Shown here: positions 7,022-15,422 of the stretch, piece after piece
Numbering within the stretch: position 1 is the stretch's first letter
How the letters are laid out: each line of letters starts with the position of its first letter
Assembly: GCF_965279545.1 (NCBI RefSeq)
Contig: NZ_OZ257250.1
Coordinates: 4,092,001 to 4,156,000 of the forward strand
Origin: Methylibium sp965279545
GTDB lineage: Bacteria; Pseudomonadota; Gammaproteobacteria; Burkholderiales; Burkholderiaceae_C
Direction of reading: 5' to 3'
Length of the DNA stretch: 64,000 nucleotides
Made by a program: the position numbers and the translations under genes
The notes under the pieces: generated by a model
Told to the model about the DNA's origin: nothing
The model's input: only the letters and a program-made list of their open reading frames with translations
Database searches by the model: none

Positions 7022-8656
7022 ATGGCCGCAGCCGTCGCATCGGTATCGCCGCTGTCCTATACGGGCGGCTCGGGCACGCTCACCAAGCCGAGCGGTACGG
7101 TCGACGGCGACTGGCTGTTTCTGGCGGCCTCGCTCGACGGCACGACCTCGTCGACGCTGACCTTCGGCGGGGCGACTCTCGCATCCCTCGGGTGGACGCA
7201 GATCGACGTCAGTGACGTGTCGGCCGGCGGCGTGGACAACAACACCCTGCGCATCTACAAAAAGCAGGCGAGCGGCGAGCCGGCGAGCTGGGCAGCGGCC
7301 ACGAGTTCCGGCAACGCGTCGTTCCTCATGGCGCGCTGCACCTCATGCGGCGGCGTCAACGGCACGCCGACGATCCAGGGTCAAACGAGCGACCAGGGCC
7401 CCACGACCACGCCGACGATTCCGAACACCGGTATCACGACCGGGTCGCTGAAGACCATCCTCGGCTTCTTCACCGGCGACCGCGACACGTCGGGAAACAC
7501 GACAGCGATGGCCCAGCCGTCCGGCTGGACTGCGCAGGGGACCACGCAGAGCGGCTCCGACACCTTCCTGATCGGCGGTTCGCTGGCGCTCAATGGCGCG
7601 AGCGGTGCAATCTCCGCCTCGTGCACGCTGGGCGCGAGCGCCAAATTCCGCGGCCAGTCGATCCTGCTCGAGCTGCTCGATGCCGGCGCCGCCCTCGCCG
7701 GCGACGCCACCGCATCGGCCAGCGCTGCCGCAGCTCTCACACACGGCGTCTCTCTCGCCGCGGCGGCCACTGGTGGTGCAGCTGCAGCGGCTGCACTCAC
7801 GCATGGCGTCACGCTGCTCGGCGCGGCGATTGTCACGTCCACGGCAACCGGGGACATCAGCCACGGCGTGCCGCTCACTGCCGCAGCCCTGGCAGCCGCA
7901 GTAGCGACTGGCGGCCTCACGCACGCGGTGCCGCTCAGCGGCGCGGCATCAGCCGGTGGCACCGCCAGCGCTGGCCTGGCCGGTAGCGCCGACCTTGCTG
8001 GCAATGCCACCGCATCAGGCACGGCCTCGGGCGGCCTGCTGCTCGGCATCGGCCTGGCCGGCGCCGCGTTCACTTCAGCGCTCGCCACCGCGCAGATGTC
8101 GCACGGCACGCCGCTCGCCGGGGCCGGCACGGGCGGCGCCACCGCAGCCGCCACGCTGACGCTGCAGGTGCAACTCAGCGGCGCCGCCGTGGCCGCCGCA
8201 ACGGCCGCTGCCGCGCTGAGCAAGACCGACAAACTCGCCGGCGCCGCCCTGGCCGGCGCACAAGCCAGCGGCGCGCTGCTCGGCACCGTCACGCTCTCCG
8301 GCGCGGCAAGCGGTGGCGCGCAGGGCGGTGGCGTGCTCACGCTCGGCCTGCCGCTCACCGGGCAGGCGCTGGCGGGCGTCATCGCGTCGGGCGCGCTCGG
8401 GATCACGGTCAACCTCACGGCGGCTGCCATCGCCTCCGCGCTGGCCGGCGCCGAGCTGGCGGTGCAGGGCAACGTGCTGCTCGCCGGCGACGCCGCGGCA
8501 TCGGCCAGCGCGTCCGGCAGCTTGCTGAGTCAACCCATCATCGTGCCCACCTGGCCCGCCGGCGGCACCAGTCGCATCGGCCGCAAGGTCCTGCGCGACC
8601 AGGCAGAGCGCATTGGTCGCGCAACCGCTCGCCGCACACCAAGAAGGATCGGCTGA
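7022..8656 (+). CDS. Phage protein with about fourteen 20-residue Ala/Gly repeats
   Basis: The protein is 544 residues with no signal peptide. Residues 1-220 form a beta-rich domain (SYTGGSGTLTKPSGTVDGDWLF and later rungs), like phage fibre or decoration proteins. Residues about 225-505 are tandem repeats of almost exactly 20 residues, pattern L-[SAT]-G-A-A-x-A-x-x-x-A-[ST]-G-x-L-x-x-G-[VT]-x, which gives a 60-base period in the DNA at 7694-8533. The C-terminal 35 residues are strongly basic (RTPRRIG end). The repeats suggest a solenoid or fibrous rod. The reading frame is intact through the repeats. Function is unknown; a virion fibre is the simplest guess. Confidence 0.65.
   Translation: MAAAVASVSPLSYTGGSGTLTKPSGTVDGDWLFLAASLDGTTSSTLTFGGATLASLGWTQIDVSDVSAGGVDNNTLRIYKKQASGEPASWAAATSSGNASFLMARCTSCGGVNGTPTIQGQTSDQGPTTTPTIPNTGITTGSLKTILGFFTGDRDTSGNTTAMAQPSGWTAQGTTQSGSDTFLIGGSLALNGASGAISASCTLGASAKFRGQSILLELLDAGAALAGDATASASAAAALTHGVSLAAAATGGAAAAAALTHGVTLLGAAIVTSTATGDISHGVPLTAAALAAAVATGGLTHAVPLSGAASAGGTASAGLAGSADLAGNATASGTASGGLLLGIGLAGAAFTSALATAQMSHGTPLAGAGTGGATAAATLTLQVQLSGAAVAAATAAAALSKTDKLAGAALAGAQASGALLGTVTLSGAASGGAQGGGVLTLGLPLTGQALAGVIASGALGITVNLTAAAIASALAGAELAVQGNVLLAGDAAASASASGSLLSQPIIVPTWPAGGTSRIGRKVLRDQAERIGRATARRTPRRIG
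7694..8533 (+). repeat. Coding tandem repeats, 60-base period
   Basis: About fourteen degenerate units of 20 codons sit head to tail inside the preceding gene. The units are alike at protein level (L, GAA, TASG and L positions) but diverged in DNA, which points to old expansion. Unit length is constant at 20 residues except for one extra residue before the last unit. Confidence 0.75.
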
Positions 8657-8657
8657 T

Positions 8658-9191
8658 ATGCAGCAAGAGCTCATCGCGGGCGACAGCCTCAATTTCCTGA
8701 CCACGCTGCCGGAGTACCCCGCCGGCGCCGGCTGGGTACTGAAGTACCGGCTCGCCCCGGCCACAGCGGGCGGCACCGCTATCGACCTGCAGGCCACCGC
8801 CGAGGGCGACGCCTACCGCATCGCCACCGCCGCGGCCACCACCGCCACCTGGTCCGCCGATCGCCACACCTGGTCGGCCTGGGTCGAGAAGGCGGGCGAG
8901 GTCTACACCGTCGACAGCGGCCAGATCCTCATCAAGCCCAACCCGCGCACGCTGGCCGCCGGATACGACGGCCGCAGCCTCGCGCACAAGGCGCTCGACG
9001 ATGCCAAGGCGGCGCTTGCCGCGTGGAAGCCCACCCAGCGCCGCTACAAGGTCGGCGAGCGCGAGATGGAGTTCAGCTCCACGGCCGACATCATCAAGCT
9101 CATCACCTACTGGGAACAGCAGGTCAAGGCCGAAGACGTGCTCGCCGGCCGCGCCGAGAAGGTCGGCCGCCGCATCTACTCGAGGATCTGA
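8658..9191 (+). CDS. Probable head-tail connector protein (gpW position)
   Basis: The product is 177 residues from ATG 8658, behind AAGGAT. The N-terminal 95 residues look beta-rich (ELIAGDSLNFLTTLPEYPAGAGWVLKYRL). The C-terminus is helical and charged (LAHKALDDAKAALAAWKPTQRRYKVGEREMEF, then STADIIKLITYWEQQVKAED) and resembles phage head-completion proteins of the gpW type, which also precede the portal gene. It overlaps the portal start by one base (TGATG). The assignment is by position and helical character, not by firm family recognition; the length is more than twice that of lambda gpW. Confidence 0.5.
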   Translation: MQQELIAGDSLNFLTTLPEYPAGAGWVLKYRLAPATAGGTAIDLQATAEGDAYRIATAAATTATWSADRHTWSAWVEKAGEVYTVDSGQILIKPNPRTLAAGYDGRSLAHKALDDAKAALAAWKPTQRRYKVGEREMEFSSTADIIKLITYWEQQVKAEDVLAGRAEKVGRRIYSRI

Positions 9192-10795
9192 TGGCCCAGC
9201 CCACCCACATCGCCGAGCGCGCAGCGCCGTCCGGCTCGACGGTGCTCGCCCGCTGGAACGCCGAGCGTCAGCAGCAGCGCAGCGCCGTCCAGGCGCCTGC
9301 ACGCCGCCCGGCCACGCGCATGGTGCGGCGCAGCTTCGATGCCGCGGCGGTGGACAACCTCACCGCCAGCTTCAGCGGCGAGCACGTGTCGTTGAACGAG
9401 GATCTGGAGCGCACGCTGCGCAGGATGCGCGGCCGTTCGCGGCAGCTCTACAAGAACAACGACTACGTCAAGAAGTTCATGCGCATGGTCATGAACGCCG
9501 TTGTCGGGCCGAACGGCTTTTCGATCAGCGTGCCGTGCCTGCGCAACGACGGCGCAACGATCGACGAGACCGACAAGGCCCTGTGCGAGAAGGTGTTCGC
9601 AAAATGGGCGAAGCGCGGCGTCTGCGATGTGACGGGGCGCCTGAGCCTGATTCAGCTCGAGCGGCTGCTCATGCTGATCGTCGCCCGCGACGGCGAGGCC
9701 ATCGTGCGTCGCGTGCGCGATCGCGGGATCAACGCCTTCGGCTACGCACTGCAGGTGATCGACCCGGTGCTGCTCGACGAGAGCTACCGCGCCGACTTCC
9801 CCGACGGCCGGCGCATCCGCATGGGCGTCGAGGTGAACACCTGGGGCAAGCCCATCGCGTACCACTTCCTGCAGGACGTGGAGTCGGCCTGGGCCGGTCG
9901 GCGCATCCGCGTGCCGGCCGAGGAGGTGTGGCACTTCTTCATCCAGGAAGAGCCGACGCAGCTGCGCGGCGTGCCGTGGATTCACACCGCGATGCGCCGG
10001 CTCAACGACCTGGGCGGCTACGAGCAGGCGGCGGTGATCGCCGCGCGCGTCGGCGCCAGCAACATGGGCTTCTACATCCCGCCCGACGGCTCCAACGACG
10101 ACGCCTCCGGCCTGGCTGACGAGGCACTGCAGGGCCAGGACGCCGACGGCAACGACACAGTCGAGCTGGTCAGAGATGCGACGCCCGGCACCTTCGAGAA
10201 GCTGCCGCCTGGATACGACTTCAAGAAATTCGATCCGGACTACCCGCACCAGAACTTCGATGCCTTCGTGAAGGCCATGCTGCGCGGCGTGGCCAGCGGC
10301 ATCGGCGCCGACTACAACACGTTGGCAAACGATCTCGAGGGCGTGAACTTCAGCTCCATCCGCAGCGGCAAGCTGGAGACGCAGGACGAGTGGCTGTGCA
10401 TCCAGGGGTGGTTCCGTGAGTGCTTCCTGGAGCCGCTGTTCCCGGAGTGGCTCGACAGCGCTTTCGTCAGTGGCCAGCTCGCGCCGTTGCCGGTCAGCAA
10501 GTACGACAAGTACAACGTCGCCACGTGGCAGGGCCGGCGCTGGCCCTGGGTCGATCCGCACAAGGACATGCAGGCCATCGAGCTCGAGCTCAAGAACACG
10601 CTGACCAGTCCGAGCGACGTGATGCGCGAGCGCGGCCGAGACCCGGAGACCGTCTGGCGCCAGCTGGAGAAGGACCTGGAGCGCACCAAGAAGATCCGAA
10701 AGCTGCTCGCCGAGATGCAGCCCAAACCCGCACCGCCCGCCTCACCCGCGGGCGGTTCCGCTTCTGACGACAAGAAGGAGTCCGTCGATGAATGA
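9191..10795 (+). CDS. Portal protein, lambda gpB family
   Basis: A 534-residue protein starts at ATG 9191, overlapping the previous stop. It forms the dodecameric ring at the unique vertex through which DNA enters and leaves. Family features include the N-terminal RTLRRMRGRSRQLYKNNDYVKKFM helix, then NAVVGPNGFSI, DPVLLDE, a stem region WHFFIQEEPTQLRGVPWI and the clip/wing segment GIGADYNTLANDLEGVNFSSIR. The C-terminus is a charged Pro/Lys tail. Length is normal for gpB relatives. One copy of the GGCGCC palindrome lies in the first 110 bases. The stop overlaps the start of the protease-capsid gene by eight bases. Confidence 0.95.
   Translation: MAQPTHIAERAAPSGSTVLARWNAERQQQRSAVQAPARRPATRMVRRSFDAAAVDNLTASFSGEHVSLNEDLERTLRRMRGRSRQLYKNNDYVKKFMRMVMNAVVGPNGFSISVPCLRNDGATIDETDKALCEKVFAKWAKRGVCDVTGRLSLIQLERLLMLIVARDGEAIVRRVRDRGINAFGYALQVIDPVLLDESYRADFPDGRRIRMGVEVNTWGKPIAYHFLQDVESAWAGRRIRVPAEEVWHFFIQEEPTQLRGVPWIHTAMRRLNDLGGYEQAAVIAARVGASNMGFYIPPDGSNDDASGLADEALQGQDADGNDTVELVRDATPGTFEKLPPGYDFKKFDPDYPHQNFDAFVKAMLRGVASGIGADYNTLANDLEGVNFSSIRSGKLETQDEWLCIQGWFRECFLEPLFPEWLDSAFVSGQLAPLPVSKYDKYNVATWQGRRWPWVDPHKDMQAIELELKNTLTSPSDVMRERGRDPETVWRQLEKDLERTKKIRKLLAEMQPKPAPPASPAGGSASDDKKESVDE
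9290..9300. repeat. GGCGCC-centred palindrome, copy 2
   Basis: CAGGCGCCTGC lies inside the portal coding sequence near its start. It is the only one of the five copies well inside a gene. Confidence 0.4.
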
Positions 10796-12800
10796 CGAAG
10801 AGCTTTCGCTGCTGACGCGCGATGCTGCTGGGAGCACGTTTCAGCGGTCGGCCACGCTGACGCGCGAGGCCATCAATGTGGAGGCACGCACTGTCGAGCT
10901 GTGCCTCAGTTCTGAAGAGCCTTACGACCGCTGGTGGGGTCGGGAAGTGCTCTCCCACGATCGCACCGCTATCCGCCTTGGCAGGCTGGCCAGCGGGCGA
11001 CACCCGCTCCTTGTCGATCACAGCACCCGCGATCAGGTGGGCGTTATCGAGAGGGTGTGGATCGGCGATGACCGCAGGTTGCGGTGCATCGCGCGCTTCG
11101 GCAAGAGCGCGCGCGCCGAGGAAATCTTCCAGGACGTGATCGACGGCATTCGAAGCCTCGTCTCGATCGGATACCAGATCCACGAGATGAAGCTCTCCAA
11201 GGAGAGCGACAGCGGCGACGAGTACCTGGTCACCGACTGGGAGCCGCACGAGGGATCGATCGTCGCAGTGCCCGCAGACGCCACGGTCGGCGTCGGGCGC
11301 GACGACGACAGCGACCGCCTGATCCGCAGCCTGATCGACCGAGCCAAGACCCCCCCGAAAACTGTCACCACCCCCAAGGAGAGAACCATGGACGACGACG
11401 AAGTGAAGATCGAAGAGAAGAAGGCCGCCGCCGAGGCGAAGCGCGTTTCCGAATCGGCCACCGCCCAGGAACGCCAGCGCATGCGCGAGATCACCGCGCT
11501 CGGCGAGAAGTTCGGCAAGCGCAAAGAGGCCGCCGAGGCCGTCGAGGCCGGTGCCAGCTATGACACCTTCCGCGAGAGCGTGTTCACCACGCTCGAGAAG
11601 AGCGGCGCGCTCAAGCTGGCCGAGCCCGGCGAGATCGGCCTGTCGCGCAAGGAAGTGCAGCAGTTCCGCTTCACGAACCTCATTCTCGCCACGCTGTACC
11701 CTGGCGATGAAGCCGTGCGCAAGACCTGCGGCTTCGAGATGGAGTGCGCCCGCGCCGCGGCCGACAAGCGCGAAGACGTGCGCGCCGACCGTGCAGGCGC
11801 CTTCACCATCCCGGTCGACGTGCTCACCAGCCCGCTCGACATGCGCGCCGGCGACGCCGAGCAGGTGACCCGCATGCTCATGCAGCGCATGATGTCCTCG
11901 GGCCGTGTCGGCCAGCGGGATCTCGTGGTCGGCACGCCCACCGCCGGCGGCAACCTGGTGGCCACCGAGCTGCTGGCCTCGAGCTTCATCGACATCCTGG
12001 TGAACCAGCTGTCCGTGATGCAGATGGGCGCCACCATGCTGTCCGACCTGCAAGGCAACATCGCCATCCCGCGCGCCACCGCCGGCAGCACCGGCTACTG
12101 GGTGGCGGAGAACGCCGGCCCGACCGAGAGCCAGCAAACTTTCGACCAGGTCGCGCTGACGCCCAAGACCGCCGGCGCCTACGTCGACTACGGCCGCCGC
12201 CTGCTGCTGCAGGCGTCGATCGCCGTCGAGGCCTTCGTGCGCATGGACATCGCGCGCACGATGGCCCTGCTGATCGACCTGGCGGCCCTCGCGGGCACCG
12301 GCGCGAGCAACCAGCCGCGCGGCGTGCTCAACACCTCGGGCATCGGCTCGGTGGCGGGCGGCACCAATGGACTGGCGCCCATCTGGGACCACATCGTGGC
12401 GCTCGAAAGCGCAGTGGCGAACGCCAATGCGCCGGCCGGCTCGCTCGGCTACCTCACGAACACCAAGGTCCGCGGCAAGCTCAAGACCACGCAAAAGTTC
12501 AGCGGCACCAACGGCCAGGAAATCTGGCAGGGTGGCGAGCTGAACGGTGCGCCGGCGCGCGTGAGCAACCAGGTGCCCAGCAACCTGACCAAGGGCACCA
12601 GCTCCGGCGTGTGCTCCGCCATCGTGTACGGCAACTGGTCCGACCTGCTGATCGCACTGTGGGGCGGCCTCGACCTCATGCTCGACCCGTATGCGGGCTC
12701 GCTGGCCGGCACCCGCCGCGTCATCGCCCTGCAGGACGTCGACGTGAACGTCCGCTACCCGGTGTCGTTTGCCTCGATGCAGGACGCCCTGACCACCTGA
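10788..12800 (+). CDS. Prohead protease fused to HK97-type major capsid protein
   Basis: The 670-residue product joins two normally separate proteins. Residues about 1-190 are an S78-family prohead protease: catalytic His78 in LLVDHS and Ser126 in SLVSIGY. Residues about 200-290 are a charged, helical scaffold-like delta domain. From about 290 the HK97-fold capsid follows, with AGGNLVATELLASSFIDIL, MGATMLSDLQGNIAIPRATAG and DPYAGSLAGTRRVIALQDVDV. The start at 10788 has AAGAAGGAG before it. A second strong site, AAGGAG at 11376-11381, precedes in-frame ATG 11388 (Met201), so free capsid protein could be made in excess over the fusion. Protease-capsid fusions are known but less common. Confidence 0.9.
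   Translation: MNDEELSLLTRDAAGSTFQRSATLTREAINVEARTVELCLSSEEPYDRWWGREVLSHDRTAIRLGRLASGRHPLLVDHSTRDQVGVIERVWIGDDRRLRCIARFGKSARAEEIFQDVIDGIRSLVSIGYQIHEMKLSKESDSGDEYLVTDWEPHEGSIVAVPADATVGVGRDDDSDRLIRSLIDRAKTPPKTVTTPKERTMDDDEVKIEEKKAAAEAKRVSESATAQERQRMREITALGEKFGKRKEAAEAVEAGASYDTFRESVFTTLEKSGALKLAEPGEIGLSRKEVQQFRFTNLILATLYPGDEAVRKTCGFEMECARAAADKREDVRADRAGAFTIPVDVLTSPLDMRAGDAEQVTRMLMQRMMSSGRVGQRDLVVGTPTAGGNLVATELLASSFIDILVNQLSVMQMGATMLSDLQGNIAIPRATAGSTGYWVAENAGPTESQQTFDQVALTPKTAGAYVDYGRRLLLQASIAVEAFVRMDIARTMALLIDLAALAGTGASNQPRGVLNTSGIGSVAGGTNGLAPIWDHIVALESAVANANAPAGSLGYLTNTKVRGKLKTTQKFSGTNGQEIWQGGELNGAPARVSNQVPSNLTKGTSSGVCSAIVYGNWSDLLIALWGGLDLMLDPYAGSLAGTRRVIALQDVDVNVRYPVSFASMQDALTT
11376..11390 (+). 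promoter_or_regulatory. Internal ribosome-binding site and start for the capsid
   Basis: AAGGAG at 11376-11381 lies six bases before ATG 11388-11390, in frame inside the protease-capsid gene, exactly at the protease/scaffold junction (Met201). The product would be a 470-residue scaffold-plus-capsid protein. Confidence 0.65.
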
Positions 12801-12848
12801 TCCACCGCACCGCTTGTCTCCGACGGCTTCTTCGCAGTTGCCGTCTTT

Positions 12849-12880
12849 GCAGGGCCACCTCCGGGTGGCCCTGCTTCTTT
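12849..12880 (+). terminator. Hairpin after the capsid gene
   Basis: A perfect 11-base-pair stem, 12849-12859 with 12864-12874, a TCCG tetraloop and TTCTTT after it. It lies in the 100-base gap between capsid and next gene. In an antiterminated operon it may attenuate transcription or protect the 3' end of capsid mRNA. Confidence 0.65.
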
Positions 12881-12900
12881 CCAACACGAGAGGACTCATC

Positions 12901-13248
12901 ATGAAATTTCTGATCGCCGAAGCCTGCACCATCGCGGGCGAACAGGTCTCGCGCCATGCCGAGGTGAACGAAGAGGTCGACATCCCGAAGGACGACGCCC
13001 TGCTGCTCGCCCGCATGGGCCGCGGCTACCTGCTCAACAAGGAGGACGCGCCGAAGGGCCAGGAATCACTGGTCGCGACCAGCGACGACAGAGCCCAGAT
13101 CAAGAAGCGGGCCGCCGGCATCAAGGCCGAACGCGAGGCCCGCGCCGAAGCCGAGCAACTGCAGACCCCCACCGGCCTGGCCGCGCTGGTGGCCGCCAGC
13201 GTCGCCCAGGCGGTGCAGGGCGCACTGCAGCCCGCTGTCAAGGCCTGA
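12901..13248 (+). CDS. Phage head-region protein of unknown function
   Basis: A 115-residue protein starts at ATG 12901 behind GAGAGGA. The N-terminal half is compact (MKFLIAEACTIAGEQVSRHAEVNEEVDIPKDD), and the second half is a charged helix (RAEAEQLQ) ending in an Ala-rich segment. It lies between capsid and head-tail joining genes, where lambda has FI-type accessory genes and related phages have small completion proteins. No motif fixes its role. Confidence 0.6.
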   Translation: MKFLIAEACTIAGEQVSRHAEVNEEVDIPKDDALLLARMGRGYLLNKEDAPKGQESLVATSDDRAQIKKRAAGIKAEREARAEAEQLQTPTGLAALVAASVAQAVQGALQPAVKA

Positions 13249-13254
13249 CCGGCC

Positions 13255-13554
13255 ATGGCCTTCGACGAGGACCTCGACGCCTTCCTCGCCGAGTTCGGCG
13301 TGCCGTGCACCTTCGGCGGCACGCCGTTCCTCGCCCTGCTCGACCAGCCCGACCAGTTGATGGACCTGCAGCGCGTGCAGGCGCACTCGCGCCAGTACGA
13401 GCTCACGTTCCGCACCGATGCCGCGGCGCTGGTGCGCGACATGGCGGGCACCGTCGAGCGCCCGAAGGGCGTGTTCACGGCCTACACCGTGCGCGAGGCG
13501 CCGCGCCAGGTCGACGACGGCGCCTTCAGCAAGGTGCTGATCAGCAAGGTGTAG
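13255..13554 (+). CDS. Head-tail joining protein (FII/Gifsy-2-like)
   Basis: The product is 99 residues. The sequence FLAEFGVPCTFGGTPFLALLDQPDQLMD followed by short beta strands and a C-terminal FSKVLISKV fits the small head-tail attachment family related to lambda gpFII. These proteins bind the portal complex after packaging and create the site where the tail attaches. Position after the capsid and before the tail terminator supports it. It is followed after three bases by the next start. Confidence 0.65.
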   Translation: MAFDEDLDAFLAEFGVPCTFGGTPFLALLDQPDQLMDLQRVQAHSRQYELTFRTDAAALVRDMAGTVERPKGVFTAYTVREAPRQVDDGAFSKVLISKV

Positions 13555-13557
13555 CCC

Positions 13558-14004
13558 ATGGCCTCCATCCCTGAACAGATCGCCGCGCGCGTCGAGACCC
13601 TGCTCGCCGGCGTCACCGCCGTGCAGGGCCGCGTGTACCGCGACCGACAGGACGCCTTCACGCGCGAGGAGTCGCCCGCCTACCTGGTCGAGTCGGTCGA
13701 CGAAGACACCGAACCGCTCGGCGGTGGCCGCCCCGGCCTGGGCGATCTCGACCAGAACACCTTCCGCCTCGCCGTCATCGCCGTCGTGCGCGGCGCCGAC
13801 TGGCAGCAGCAGGCCGACGCGCTGCGAGTACAGGCGCATGCACTGCTCGCCGTTGACGCCCCCCTGCTCGCCCTGGTGCGCAACCTGCGCCGCGATCGCT
13901 GCGAATGGAAGGCCGCCTCGGCCGACACGCCGTTCGGCTACTGCGCGCAGGTCTACGCAGCCAAGTACCTCACCCGCACACATGCCCTGGACCAGGCCGC
14001 GTAG
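13558..14004 (+). CDS. Tail terminator-like protein (gpU position)
   Basis: A 148-residue protein with helix-strand layout: IPEQIAARVETLLAGVTAVQGRVYRDR, PAYLVESVDEDTEPL, RLAVIAVVRGADWQQQADALRVQAHALL. This arrangement is typical of minor tail proteins of the gpU class that cap the tail tube and define its end. The gene lies just before the tail tube gene, as in lambda-type phages. The family match is by pattern, so the assignment is moderate. Confidence 0.6.
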   Translation: MASIPEQIAARVETLLAGVTAVQGRVYRDRQDAFTREESPAYLVESVDEDTEPLGGGRPGLGDLDQNTFRLAVIAVVRGADWQQQADALRVQAHALLAVDAPLLALVRNLRRDRCEWKAASADTPFGYCAQVYAAKYLTRTHALDQAA

Positions 14005-14038
14005 TGCATTCGTCTCGTCAACCACCTAGGAGATCGCC

Positions 14039-14800
14039 ATGAGACTGTTCGGTTCCGGCCTGCTTTGGGGCACGCCTCTCACCAATGCCGCGGGCGCGGC
14101 CATTGCCAACCCCTCGCCGCTGCTGTTCGGCACGCTGCAAGACTGCGAGGTCGAGGCCAAGTTCGAAATCAAGAAGCTGCACGGCCAGCTGCAGTTCCCG
14201 GTGGAGGCCACGCGCGGCAAGGGCTCCATCACCTTCAAGGCCAAGGCCGCCGACATCTATGGCGGCTACCTGGAGACCATCGTCTTCGGCCAGGCCGGCA
14301 GCGCCGGCCTCGTCTCGGCGGTGTACGACACGGTCGGCACCGCGGTGCCCGCAACGCCCTACCAGATCACCGTCACGCCGCCCGCCAGCGGCGTCTTCGC
14401 GGCAGATCTTGGCGTGATCGACAGCACCACCGGCCGGCCGCTCACCCGCGTCGCGTCGGCGCCGGCCACGGGCCAGTATTCCGTCACCGTCGGCGGCCAG
14501 TACACCTTCGCCGCGGCCGACACCGCGAAGGTCTTCTACATCAACTACCGCTACACGGCCACCAGCGCGGTCGCGCGCAAGGGCACCATCGCCAATCTGC
14601 CGATGGGCTACGCGCCCACCTTCCGCGCCGACCTGTACGTGCCCTATGCCGGCGGCAGCATGATCTTCACGTTCAACCGCGCCATCACCGACGGCATGAA
14701 GTTCGGTTTCAAGAACGACGACTTCACCATTCCCGAGTTCGGCGGCGAGTTCTTCGCCGACGTGGCCGGCAACCTCGGCACCTGGAGCACCACGGAGTGA
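14039..14800 (+). CDS. Major tail tube protein (gpV-like)
   Basis: The 253-residue product has CTAGGAGATC before its ATG. Features of phage tube proteins: LLFGTLQDCEVEAKFEIKKLHGQLQFPVEATRGKGSITFKAKAA at about 30-73, then an Ig-like or beta-sandwich insertion (about 90-170) and a C-terminal IPEFGGEFFADVAG. These subunits stack as hexamers around the tape measure. It is directly followed by overlapping chaperone genes G and GT, the lambda order. Confidence 0.85.
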   Translation: MRLFGSGLLWGTPLTNAAGAAIANPSPLLFGTLQDCEVEAKFEIKKLHGQLQFPVEATRGKGSITFKAKAADIYGGYLETIVFGQAGSAGLVSAVYDTVGTAVPATPYQITVTPPASGVFAADLGVIDSTTGRPLTRVASAPATGQYSVTVGGQYTFAAADTAKVFYINYRYTATSAVARKGTIANLPMGYAPTFRADLYVPYAGGSMIFTFNRAITDGMKFGFKNDDFTIPEFGGEFFADVAGNLGTWSTTE

Positions 14801-15195
14801 GCGGGCCGCGCTATGCGGGCGTCGAGATCCTGCTCGACGGCACGCCGCACATCGTGCCGCCGCTCACGCTCGGGGCCATCGAAGACTTTCAGGACCGGCT
14901 GGCCAGCGCCGGTGCCCGGCCCGATGTCGGCCTGGTGATCGACCTGCTCACGCGCGGTCTCAAGCGCAACTATCCGGACATCACGCGCGAGGCCGTGCGC
15001 GAGGGCATCGACCTCGGCGCCATGTACCAGATCTTCAACTCGGTGCTCGGTGCGTCGGGCTTCACGGCGGAGGCCGACGAGGGAAACGCGGTGGCGACGG
15101 CGAGTGGGACTGGGGCGCCGTCTATGCCCACCTCGTCACCAGCCTCGGATGGACCTTCGAGCACTGCCGCGAGCACGTCACCCTTGTCGAGCTGA
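14797..15195 (+). CDS. Tail assembly chaperone G
   Basis: GTG 14797 overlaps the tail tube stop (GTGA), giving 132 residues. The sequence (GVEILLDGTPHIVPPLTLGAIEDFQDRLA, then REAVREGIDLGAMYQIFNSVLGASGF) matches the helical G-type chaperones that coat the tape measure during tail assembly. After residue 97 the zero-frame is a low-complexity Ser/Thr/Pro tail, expected for a frame used only when ribosomes do not shift. The slippery site is inside the gene. Confidence 0.8.
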   Translation: MSGPRYAGVEILLDGTPHIVPPLTLGAIEDFQDRLASAGARPDVGLVIDLLTRGLKRNYPDITREAVREGIDLGAMYQIFNSVLGASGFTAEADEGNAVATASGTGAPSMPTSSPASDGPSSTAASTSPLSS

Positions 15196-15422
15196 AGGCG
15201 CTCACGAGGTACTGGCGGGGCAATCCGCCGGTGCACGTGAGCGTCGCCCGCTACCTTGGCATCAAGGCCGAGCAGACCCACCAGGCCCCCGCCAGCACGG
15301 AGCTGCCCAGCAAGGCCGCCCTGGCAGCCGCCAGCGGCCTGCCTGGCGGCCATGTATTCCGCCCACCGGCCCGCATGTTGGAGCCGCCGGTGCAGGCGCC
15401 TGAACCCAAGGACCCATCATGA
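14797..15422 (+). CDS. Tail assembly chaperone GT, made by -1 frameshift
   Basis: Ribosomes that slip back one base on GGGAAAC (15081-15087) leave the G frame after residue 97 and continue in the frame running to TGA 15420-15422, giving a fusion of about 208 residues. The T part reads EWDWGAVYAHLVTSLGWTFEHC, and no stop interrupts it. Lambda uses GGGAAAG in the same place for gpGT, and the G to GT ratio matters for tail length. The T stop overlaps the tape measure start (ATGA). Confidence 0.85.
15081..15087 (+). promoter_or_regulatory. -1 programmed frameshift heptamer GGGAAAC
   Basis: In the G frame the codons are GAG-GGA-AAC, so G-GGA-AAC fits the X-XXY-YYZ rule exactly; after slippage the tRNAs sit on GGG and AAA. 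It lies 114 bases before the G stop. No downstream pseudoknot was modelled. Confidence 0.85.
15393..15402. repeat. GGCGCC-centred palindrome, copy 3
   Basis: CAGGCGCCTG lies 16 bases before the tape measure start, inside the T reading frame. Confidence 0.4.

Noticed and set aside
7694..8533. CRISPR-like array
   Set aside because: The 60-base period is coding and continuous; there are no identical repeats with unique spacers. No CRISPR array was seen anywhere.
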